Source of the DNA: DFXE01 sp032054765
GTDB taxonomy: Bacteria; Bacteroidota; Bacteroidia; Bacteroidales; Tannerellaceae
Length of the DNA: 64,000 nucleotides
Assembly (NCBI GenBank): GCA_032054765.1
Contig: DAMBSC010000019.1
Span: forward strand, 26,965 to 90,964
Direction of reading: 5' to 3'
Below, in pieces: positions 32,978 through 40,465 of the stretch. Within the stretch, counting starts at the first letter, position 1. Each line of letters begins with the position of its first letter. Under the pieces are notes generated by a model. The model did no database searches. It was given only the letters and a program-made list of their open reading frames with translations, and was not told the origin of the DNA. The translations under genes and the position numbers were made by a program.

Positions 32978-34246
32978 ATGAAAAATATATATTTAATACT
33001 ACGTGTGGTTGTTATATTAATATATCCAGCCATTTTTATAACTTGTTCATCTGACGACAGCCCTCAACCTGAACCTGAAAAACAGGAAGAAGTTATTAAA
33101 ACATATAAAGTGGGTTCAGGACTGGGATTAGATATAAATACCATAGATACAAAAGCATCCTCTTTACCCATCCTAGAGGGTAAAAAGGTTTACAAGTATG
33201 AAGATAATGGAATTATTATCTTTGATGAAGAAGCGGAAAATAAACGATCTATATCCGGTGAATATAAATCAGACAAACTATTTATTATAGGAAAGACTGA
33301 AGATAATATCTGGAGCGCATTAACTTGTAAAGTCGACAACTCCGTTAAAGATACAGTATTCTTTAACTTCTGGGTTGATGTGAGATCTGTTGCCGGAGAG
33401 GTTAAAGACTTTACATTCAGAAACCAATCGAATGAAAAGATTATTGTTCCTATCGAAAATGAGATATATTACTCTTCTATTAGTGAAAGTAACATAAGTA
33501 TGACACAGGATCCCGCGTGGCTTCCGACTCCAAATGGAGAAGCCACCTATAAACCTTATATTGAAAGTAACTATTTCAGAGCAAAAAATTGCGCATTGGG
33601 TATATGTCCTCAAGGTAATCCCATGATTGGAAGAGATATTATACGAGAAGATCAAAATAACAATTTAACTATTTTATTGGAAAGGCTAACAGCCATTTTT
33701 ACCGTCAGGGTCGTATTTACCAATCAAACAAAACCTTTGTCTGAGGAGGATTGGGGAAGTATTTTCAGTTCTTATGGAAAACCTGAAGATTGGTGTACAG
33801 CTTCCTATTTAACTGATTTTCCTGTAGGATATAATTTAGAGCAGAGAGAATACACAGAAAGGGGAATTGTAGGGTTACATGATACAAATTATCCTGTTTT
33901 TAACCATGAATTAATTTACTTTTTTGTAAACGATGATACCCCGGCCACTCAAGAAATGACATATGTTTCAGGCTCGAAGATGAAACCACGTGTTTTCTAT
34001 TATAATGAAGACAAAGATCCACGAGTTAATGTCGCTATTTATTATAATAAAGATAAAGATGACGAAGAATTGCGGATTGCATCTATTGCCGCACCACAAT
34101 TCAGCAGTAACCAACATTGGACACTGCATCTTTATGTTGACGCTCAACAAATGCTGGATACAGATCCTGTGCCCCGGTTAAGATCAGCTAATGATGATGA
34201 TTTACCTAAAATACCCATTCAAAGTTATTCGTGGGAATTAAATTAA
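32978..34246 (+). CDS. Lipoprotein paired with peptide 1
   Basis: The 422-residue protein has a signal peptide with lipobox FITCSS (Cys at about 23) and is probably in the outer membrane. I do not recognise a named family. A beta-rich body follows a short linker (SPQPEPEKQEE). It contains LLERLTAIFTVRVVFTNQ at about 228-245, which recalls the central strand of fimbrillin-like proteins. The equivalent in the paralogue at 35165 is YRLTGLYTAHIVFYRKK. Both genes follow a small KPSIE peptide by about 20 nt, so the peptide and lipoprotein form a duplicated cassette. The lipoprotein may carry, bind or display the peptide or be its immunity partner. These are guesses. Confidence 0.75.
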   Translation: MKNIYLILRVVVILIYPAIFITCSSDDSPQPEPEKQEEVIKTYKVGSGLGLDINTIDTKASSLPILEGKKVYKYEDNGIIIFDEEAENKRSISGEYKSDKLFIIGKTEDNIWSALTCKVDNSVKDTVFFNFWVDVRSVAGEVKDFTFRNQSNEKIIVPIENEIYYSSISESNISMTQDPAWLPTPNGEATYKPYIESNYFRAKNCALGICPQGNPMIGRDIIREDQNNNLTILLERLTAIFTVRVVFTNQTKPLSEEDWGSIFSSYGKPEDWCTASYLTDFPVGYNLEQREYTERGIVGLHDTNYPVFNHELIYFFVNDDTPATQEMTYVSGSKMKPRVFYYNEDKDPRVNVAIYYNKDKDDEELRIASIAAPQFSSNQHWTLHLYVDAQQMLDTDPVPRLRSANDDDLPKIPIQSYSWELN

Positions 34247-34318
34247 AAACAGCACAGAAAAGTATAATCTTTTTTCATCGTCACCAATCTCTCGAAAGGG
34301 CCTTGGAAAGTAGAATAC

Positions 34319-34344
34319 AGGGTGAAAGCAGGCGCTTTCACCCT
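34319..34344. repeat. GTGAAAGC palindrome
   Basis: AGGGTGAAAGC (34319-34329) and GCTTTCACCCT (34334-34344) form a perfect 11-bp stem with a 4-nt loop. It lacks a T-run. Related palindromes occur at 34660-34681 and 63848-63914. Confidence 0.8.
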
Positions 34345-34445
34345 ATCAATTGTTTACTATCAAGACTACAAAACTTTAATAAAAAGGTAGGAGAAATTAT
34401 CACTTTGTCCGTTATATATTTACACATCCATAGCAATATATTTAT

Positions 34446-34531
34446 CGGCTCACGACTGTGAACGGTGCGGCTCACAGTCGTGAGCCGGAAAGATCACGGA
34501 GGTGATCCTCACGGTTCACAAAGGTGAGCCG
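34446..34531. repeat. Cluster of GGCTCAC/GTGAGCC hairpins
   Basis: A perfect 16-bp stem (34446-34461 with 34472-34487) is followed by GATCAC/GTGATC (34492-34507) and CGGTTCAC/GTGAGCCG (34512-34531, one wobble). Three successive stems share GTGA-type ends. Confidence 0.8.
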
Positions 34532-34659
34532 TAGAAAAACAGTCGAAATCAACAACAAATAATTAACAGCAAAACAATAAAACTATGAGATAGCATTATG
34601 ACTTCTATCAGATTCCTCAAAGAATTCATTCATCTTTCTGGTGAAAGGAAGCTTCCGCA

Positions 34660-34681
34660 GGTGAAAGCAACTGCTTTCACC
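34660..34681. repeat. GTGAAAGC palindrome
   Basis: GGTGAAAGCA (34660-34669) and TGCTTTCACC (34672-34681) form a 10-bp palindrome around two bases, of the same family as 34319-34344. Confidence 0.75.
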
Positions 34682-34888
34682 CACAAAACGGCAAGAGAAA
34701 AGACTTTTAGCGGTAGAGGTGAAAAGAGATTGATAAAAAACCAAACACTATAGTATAGTTTATATTGTAGAAATTGAACTATATTATACAAATAAGATAC
34801 AATCTTCCCATAAATAAGACTACAACTTCCCGCAAATGAGACTAGTATCCATAAAATTCTTGTCATTTCCTTTCTATTATTTCTTTTC

Positions 34889-34920
34889 TTTGTTCATTGA
34901 GATAGAATGTGTTATATTTT
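34889..34920 (+). promoter_or_regulatory. Promoter candidate for peptide 2
   Basis: TTTG at 34889-34892 and TATATTTT at 34913-34920 (seven of eight consensus positions) are separated by 20 nt, and the start codon is 31 nt downstream. Confidence 0.45.
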
Positions 34921-34951
34921 AACTTTTAGCAATGAAACATACATATAAATT

Positions 34952-35143
34952 ATGAGCGAAAAACAGAAAATTTATCAAAAACCGTCCATTGAGGTAATTG
35001 ATATCCAATGGAGTGAATGTATCGCTAACAGCCCTATTGAACAAAGAGGAAAAGTTACATTAACAATCGATTCAAGCAATGAAAATAGTTCATTTTATTG
35101 GGTAGGAGGTTCTAATACAGGTTGGGATCAAACTAAATTTTAA
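34952..35143 (+). CDS. Small leader-core peptide 2 (candidate RiPP precursor)
   Basis: The 63-residue product is a paralogue of the peptide at 32773. Residues 8-26 read YQKPSIEVIDIQWSECIAN, nearly the same leader. The core diverges (SPIEQRGKVTLTIDSS onward) but ends YWVGGSNTGWDQTKF, again with an aromatic pair, Gly/Asn and a terminal Phe. The leader is much more conserved than the core, which is typical of families of precursors processed by shared enzymes. It has no signal peptide. A lipoprotein gene starts 21 nt downstream. Its own promoter candidate at 34889-34920 suggests expression independent of the first cassette. Confidence 0.72.
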   Translation: MSEKQKIYQKPSIEVIDIQWSECIANSPIEQRGKVTLTIDSSNENSSFYWVGGSNTGWDQTKF

Positions 35144-35164
35144 ATTAATCAAAAAACATATACA

Positions 35165-36385
35165 ATGAAAAAAATAATATCTTTAATATTCATATTAACC
35201 ATAGGAATTGTATTGTTTTCATGTTCCGAGGATGATCCGGAGATTAATGACAATAACAATAAATTCACGGCTAAAACATATCAACTAAAAGCAAACCTGG
35301 AAATATCAAAACAGTCTGATGCAAACGATGAAAACGTATTAACAAAAGGAGACGATGATATGCCAACAAATGCATATCCTCTTGATGTTATATACCTAAT
35401 GTATCCAAATGGAAACCGATGGCAATCCTTCCCTATTTACCAGGCTCAAAATGCGAACTATATTACAGAGTTTGATCTTTCCGTCACTCCAAGTGATGAA
35501 GGAAATACTGTCGATATAAAAAATGCGAATGGTGACCCCATAAACGTGCCGTGTGGTGTAAATCTGTATCTATCGTCTGTACCTACTGAATCGGTAACAT
35601 TAACAGAAAACTCGAATAAGAAAACTCCTGATAATATAAACACATATGATCCATACGGTAAGGACTTATACAAAAGTGAGTTCTTTAAAATCACAGTTAA
35701 TAATGGAGATGTTCAAATGATGAACAAAACGTTGGACCCCGACGGTACGACTCCTTTACAATTAGTAATGTACAGATTAACGGGATTATATACTGCTCAT
35801 ATTGTATTCTATCGCAAAAAGGTTTTTGACGATGATCTGATACCTTCCGGCCAATCAGATCCCCCTTATGGTATTACCAATGAAGAGTGGACCGGAGCTG
35901 AGGGATTTGGCTACAGTCCTATAGAAAATTGGTCTGTTATTCCATACCTCACCGAATTTCCACTGACATTCCTGCTTAATGAAAACGATATGACAGGAAT
36001 CCCTTATTACAATGGAGAACGTGGAATTATTATGCTGGCAAACGGACCTCTTAGCTTCGTGACTAGAAATGTAGGTGTAAAAGTAAGCGAAGAAAGCGCT
36101 TTTACAATTAATACATATGCAGCCAGTACAGATAATAATCCATATGTTTATAATACTACATTATCACGTACCAATTGTCAAATGAAATATGTTATCAAGG
36201 AAGGAAATGATATCGTAGGGATTATTAGTGTAAATCTGGCAGGAACTGTAACACCAAATGATCTCAAATCCTTATGGATAGCCGTTAATGCAAAATCTTT
36301 AGATGGCCGGAATAGCGTAAAATCAATCCCAATTGAAGATATCTATGAAAATGAAATACCCGCCTCTTTTTATTGGTGGGAATGA
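35165..36385 (+). CDS. Lipoprotein paired with peptide 2
   Basis: The 406-residue protein has a signal peptide with lipobox VLFSCS (Cys at about 20) followed by an acidic linker (EDDPEINDNNNK). The body is beta-rich and not from a family I can name. A segment PLQLVMYRLTGLYTAHIVFY at about 197-216 aligns with the strand noted in the lipoprotein at 32978. The region around PIENWSVIPYLTEFPLTFLL at about 258-277 matches KPEDWCTASYLTDFPVGYNL in that protein. The two are therefore distant paralogues. Each follows its own KPSIE peptide. The gene ends about 30 nt before a convergent TPR gene. Role unknown: display, transport or immunity are possible. Confidence 0.75.
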   Translation: MKKIISLIFILTIGIVLFSCSEDDPEINDNNNKFTAKTYQLKANLEISKQSDANDENVLTKGDDDMPTNAYPLDVIYLMYPNGNRWQSFPIYQAQNANYITEFDLSVTPSDEGNTVDIKNANGDPINVPCGVNLYLSSVPTESVTLTENSNKKTPDNINTYDPYGKDLYKSEFFKITVNNGDVQMMNKTLDPDGTTPLQLVMYRLTGLYTAHIVFYRKKVFDDDLIPSGQSDPPYGITNEEWTGAEGFGYSPIENWSVIPYLTEFPLTFLLNENDMTGIPYYNGERGIIMLANGPLSFVTRNVGVKVSEESAFTINTYAASTDNNPYVYNTTLSRTNCQMKYVIKEGNDIVGIISVNLAGTVTPNDLKSLWIAVNAKSLDGRNSVKSIPIEDIYENEIPASFYWWE

Positions 36386-36418
36386 GGGGTAATTTACTCA
36401 AATGAGGCAGAAGTATTT

Positions 36419-38587
36419 TCAAACTGAGCCCTCTAATGCGTATCTTAATTGATCCAGCATTAGGGGGACTTCTGTTTCCTCAATACCGGCAACAACCAGA
36501 TCCGGAATATCTTGCATGAATTGATCATTGAACTTTGAAAAATCATTATCCGCTAACCGGATAGCTTTTTTATATAAATTGATAGCTTCTTTTATATTTT
36601 GTAGAGCCCACTCCGTATGACCTGCGTTCAAATAATCTTCCATAGTAGGATTATTATCTAAAATCTTATTATAATAATTACGCGCCTGATCATATTTACC
36701 AATCAGGAAAGAACACCAGGCTATTGGTCTCCACGCCTTGCTGCTTTTAGAGTCTAAATAATCAACTTTGAAATAATATTTCAATGCTTCGTTATAATCT
36801 TTTAACTCCAGATAACAATGACCAATACTTATCTGAACCGAAAGGTTATCGGGGTTTAATTCTTCGTACCTACGATAATATTCCAATGCTTCTTCCGGTT
36901 GTTTTAGGGTACGATAACAACCGGCAATTCTCCTGATAACCCACTTACTTTCTGAATTAATAAGATCAGCACGTAAGTAGGAGTACAAAGCTCCTTCTAT
37001 ATCACCGGTCATCTGTTTACAATACCCTATTTTTTGGAAAAGTATATCACTCTCTTTATTGATTTCTACTAAACGCTCATATATCTTCAATGCATCTTCA
37101 AAATAATTTTTCCGTAAATAATACTCAGCAATAGTCGTTAAACTCTCCTCATCGGATATATATGGTTGCAAAATAGGTAAATTATGAAAATCAAGCGGAA
37201 GTTGAAAGATATCTTCAAAATCCAATTTTCTTGGATAAAGTTTAAAGAATCGATATAAATCTTGAATATATTGTCCTGTGATAATATCAAACTTCCTCCG
37301 GTTTGTAATTAGTTCCTCTTTTGTTTGCTGAATCATCTCAGAAGCCTGGCTATTAAACTGGCTTTCCATCATTTTACGAGCTTGTTCAGGAAGCTGAAGC
37401 ATACTTAGGTAAAGAGAATATTTATCTGAATTACACATAAAGCCACTTTCTGTCATAATATCCAGAAAACCTCCACTTTCCTGATTAAAACGTCCCTGAA
37501 ACATTGAATGATCAGGGGTAAAAGGTAAAAACCAATTACTGATTTCATTAAAAAAGGGAAAGCTTTTTAAGTGAATAAAGGTGGAGTGCATTACATCAGC
37601 ACCTTCCATTTGTAATTCACTAAATTCTTCCATTTTCTTACCTAATGAACTATCTGCGAAGATATCCTGCCATTCGGGATTCTTGTCATCTCCCAAATGT
37701 TCCGTTGTTAAATCACTTAAATTAATCTTCCGGCTGAGCTTAGGGCTAAGTTTTATCATTTCCGGAATGATTTCATCCTGCAATTTACGAGTTATTTTTT
37801 CGGTTTCTCTTGCCAGAATAAAACGTAGTGATATAGTTCGGATCGATTGAGTAAAACTCGGCTGTTCGGCTAATACAGCAAGCCGATCCTCTATTTGCGG
37901 ATATAAAGCAGTTCTATTCCTATAAAGATACAGGTTTATCAATATACCGATCAATGAACGAACCTGCACTTCTTCATAGGCAGACAGACTAACAGCATCA
38001 AACAATAATAAAATCTTCTCTTTATCAAAAGCAGCCTGTAATCCTAATATCAAAGCTGATACAATCTGACTACCTACAGCAGATGGAAGAATATTATTCT
38101 CTATTATCTTTTTAATTGACGCATGTTCTTCTATGGTTAATGAATCTGATAACCATATTTTTGAGAAAAGTAAAGAAACGGTATCTTCCAATCTTACTTC
38201 TTCATTTCTATCATGACTTTCCAGTAACTTTTCAAAAAGATCATCATACGACGTTTTAAGCGCATCTCCTAATATACGCCTTCGGGTGTAGAAAATAAGA
38301 GGAGATTCTATAGCAAGTAATTTATGTTTTAATTGATCAGTCAATTCATAGGCAGAAACCTGAAGGTTAGCATATATCTGTTCCTGCATCGGATCCTTTG
38401 CACCATCAATCCTGTAATGTAACATATATTTGTAGGTTTCCTGCAGTTGGTGCAGCTTATCCAGATAAGAAAAATCTTTGCTTCCTATTATTAAAGACTG
38501 CAGAGAATCGAATGCGTTTTTCAGCTCTTTTTTATCTAATGAACCAACTATACGATCGTATGTTTTATTTATTTCTTGTACTGTCAT
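36419..38587 (-). CDS. Large tetratricopeptide repeat protein
   Basis: The 722-residue protein has no signal peptide and appears cytoplasmic. The first ~450 residues are helical and not recognised. Residues of about 475-700 contain tandem TPR units, such as YYLRKNYFEDALKIYERLVE, GDIEGALYSYLRADLINSES and LKQPEEALEYYRRYEELNPD, and end with DYLNAGHTEWALQNIKEAIN. TPR arrays act as protein-binding scaffolds. The gene is convergent with the peptide-lipoprotein cassette and divergent from lepA, so nothing in the context identifies its partner. It appears to be an ordinary Bacteroidales gene of unknown function. Confidence 0.8.
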   Translation of the reverse strand: MTVQEINKTYDRIVGSLDKKELKNAFDSLQSLIIGSKDFSYLDKLHQLQETYKYMLHYRIDGAKDPMQEQIYANLQVSAYELTDQLKHKLLAIESPLIFYTRRRILGDALKTSYDDLFEKLLESHDRNEEVRLEDTVSLLFSKIWLSDSLTIEEHASIKKIIENNILPSAVGSQIVSALILGLQAAFDKEKILLLFDAVSLSAYEEVQVRSLIGILINLYLYRNRTALYPQIEDRLAVLAEQPSFTQSIRTISLRFILARETEKITRKLQDEIIPEMIKLSPKLSRKINLSDLTTEHLGDDKNPEWQDIFADSSLGKKMEEFSELQMEGADVMHSTFIHLKSFPFFNEISNWFLPFTPDHSMFQGRFNQESGGFLDIMTESGFMCNSDKYSLYLSMLQLPEQARKMMESQFNSQASEMIQQTKEELITNRRKFDIITGQYIQDLYRFFKLYPRKLDFEDIFQLPLDFHNLPILQPYISDEESLTTIAEYYLRKNYFEDALKIYERLVEINKESDILFQKIGYCKQMTGDIEGALYSYLRADLINSESKWVIRRIAGCYRTLKQPEEALEYYRRYEELNPDNLSVQISIGHCYLELKDYNEALKYYFKVDYLDSKSSKAWRPIAWCSFLIGKYDQARNYYNKILDNNPTMEDYLNAGHTEWALQNIKEAINLYKKAIRLADNDFSKFNDQFMQDIPDLVVAGIEETEVPLMLDQLRYALEGSV

Positions 38588-38641
38588 AATCTATTGAGAA
38601 CAAATGGTATGCCAAAAATATAGTTTTTGACCTAAAATTCC

Positions 38642-38649
38642 TATCTTTG
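38642..38649 (+). promoter_or_regulatory. -7 box for lepA
   Basis: TATCTTTG matches TAnnTTTG 21 nt before the lepA start. A TTTG at 38626-38629 is too close to be the -33 box, and no better one is seen. Confidence 0.4.
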
Positions 38650-38670
38650 CACTCCAAATAAATGTAGCAG

Positions 38671-40455
38671 ATGAAGAATATCCGCAATTTTTGTATTATT
38701 GCTCATATTGACCATGGCAAAAGTACTCTGGCAGACCGTTTGCTTGAATATACCAAAACGATAGAAGGTAATCAGCAAGCCCAAATATTAGATGATATGG
38801 ATCTGGAACGTGAACGTGGTATTACCATCAAGAGTCATGCCATCCAGATGGAATATACATATAAAGACGAGAAATATATACTGAACCTGATAGATACCCC
38901 CGGACATGTTGACTTTTCGTATGAAGTATCACGTTCGATTGCGGCTTGTGAAGGTGCTCTACTGATTGTGGATGCAGCTCAGGGAATTCAGGCTCAAACC
39001 ATCTCGAATCTTTACATGGCTATTGAGAATGATTTGGAAATCATTCCCATTATCAACAAAATAGATCTCCCGAGCGCTATGCCGGAAGAAGTAGAAGATC
39101 AGATTGTTGAATTATTAGGATGTAAACCTGAAGAAATACTTCGGGCCAGCGGAAAGACTGGTGAAGGTGTTTTTGATATTTTAAACACCATTGTAGAAAA
39201 AGTACCTGCGCCGAAAGGGGATGCTGATGCTCCGCTCCAATGCTTGATCTTTGACTCCGTATTTAATTCTTTCCGTGGTATCATTGCTTATTTTAAGGTG
39301 GTTAATGGCGTTATTCGCAAAGGGGATCATGTAAAATTCATTGCTACCGGAAAAGAGTATTACGCTGATGAAATCGGAATATTGAAATTGAATATGTCTC
39401 CTCGTCAAGAAATACAAAGCGGTGATGTGGGTTATATTATATCAGGTATTAAAACATCAAAAGAAGTAAGAGTCGGGGATACTATTACGCATGTAAAAGG
39501 TGGAACTACCGAGGCTATTGCAGGTTTTGAAGAAGTGAAGCCGATGGTATTTGCCGGTGTTTATCCAATTGACAGTGAAGACTTTGAGAATCTACGAACA
39601 TCTCTTGAAAAGCTTCAATTGAATGATGCATCACTTACTTTCCAGCCCGAAAGTTCTGCCGCGTTAGGATTTGGATTCCGTTGTGGTTTTTTAGGATTGC
39701 TCCATATGGAAATTGTCCAGGAGCGGCTTGACCGTGAGTTCAATATGGATGTAATCACTACAGTTCCCAATGTATCTTATAAAGTATATGACAAAAAAGG
39801 TAGTTGTCTAGAGGTCCATAATCCCAGTGGTTTACCTGATCCTGTATTAATCGAGCATATTGATGAACCTTATATTCGTGCATCAGTCATAACCAGTACG
39901 ACATACCTTGGTCCTATCATGACATTATGTCTGGGTAAACGTGGTATCCTTATTAAGCAGGAATATATTTCCGGGGACAGAGTAGAAATATATTTTGATA
40001 TGCCTTTAGCCGAAATTGTGATAGATTTCTATGACAAATTAAAAAGTATTTCTAAAGGATACGCTTCATTTGACTACCATATTCAGGACTTCCGCCCGGG
40101 AAAACTGGTTAAACTTGATATTCTGCTGAATGGTGAGCCGGTAGATGCCTTATCGACACTAACACATGTCGACAACAGTGTAACTTTTGGAAGAAGGATG
40201 TGTGAAAAATTAAAAGAATTGATTCCTCGACAGCAATTTGATATTGCTATCCAGGCTGCTATCGGTTCCAAGATCATTGCACGTGAAACTATTAAAGCCG
40301 TCCGTAAAGATGTAACAGCAAAATGTTATGGTGGTGATATATCCCGTAAACGTAAGCTATTAGAAAAACAAAAGGAAGGTAAGAAACGTATGAAACAAAT
40401 CGGAACTGTTGAAGTTCCGCAAAAAGCATTCCTTGCCGTTTTAAAACTGGATTAA
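38671..40455 (+). CDS. lepA: Elongation factor 4 (back-translocating GTPase)
   Basis: The 594-residue translational GTPase acts on ribosomes, and its loss is usually tolerated under normal growth. G-domain motifs are AHIDHGKSTLADRLLEYT at about 10-27 (P-loop), DTPGHVDF at about 77 and NKIDLPSA at about 131. The LepA-specific C-terminal domain is visible as AKCYGGDISRKRKLLEKQKE at about 550-569, followed by GKKRMKQIGTVEVPQKAFLA. Length and order of domains are standard. It diverges from the TPR gene and lies 10 nt before a gene for a large outer-membrane protein. Co-transcription with that gene is likely. Confidence 0.97.
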   Translation: MKNIRNFCIIAHIDHGKSTLADRLLEYTKTIEGNQQAQILDDMDLERERGITIKSHAIQMEYTYKDEKYILNLIDTPGHVDFSYEVSRSIAACEGALLIVDAAQGIQAQTISNLYMAIENDLEIIPIINKIDLPSAMPEEVEDQIVELLGCKPEEILRASGKTGEGVFDILNTIVEKVPAPKGDADAPLQCLIFDSVFNSFRGIIAYFKVVNGVIRKGDHVKFIATGKEYYADEIGILKLNMSPRQEIQSGDVGYIISGIKTSKEVRVGDTITHVKGGTTEAIAGFEEVKPMVFAGVYPIDSEDFENLRTSLEKLQLNDASLTFQPESSAALGFGFRCGFLGLLHMEIVQERLDREFNMDVITTVPNVSYKVYDKKGSCLEVHNPSGLPDPVLIEHIDEPYIRASVITSTTYLGPIMTLCLGKRGILIKQEYISGDRVEIYFDMPLAEIVIDFYDKLKSISKGYASFDYHIQDFRPGKLVKLDILLNGEPVDALSTLTHVDNSVTFGRRMCEKLKELIPRQQFDIAIQAAIGSKIIARETIKAVRKDVTAKCYGGDISRKRKLLEKQKEGKKRMKQIGTVEVPQKAFLAVLKLD

Positions 40456-40465
40456 TAAAAATGCA

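Larger units (their letters stand above)
34247..34951. other. 705-bp gene-free stretch rich in palindromes
   Basis: No convincing gene is present. It holds palindromes at 34319-34344, 34446-34531 and 34660-34681, then an AT-rich part with a promoter candidate (34889-34920) for the second peptide. The palindromic part is visibly more GC-rich than its surroundings. Confidence 0.7.

Noticed and set aside
34231..34461. 76-codon open frame after the first lipoprotein gene
   Set aside because: It overlaps the lipoprotein end and the GTGAAAGC palindrome and has the composition of random sequence.
28810..36385. Complete lasso peptide cluster
   Set aside because: No asparagine-synthetase-like cyclase (C protein) or transglutaminase-like protease (B2) is encoded, so a classical lasso assignment is not supported.
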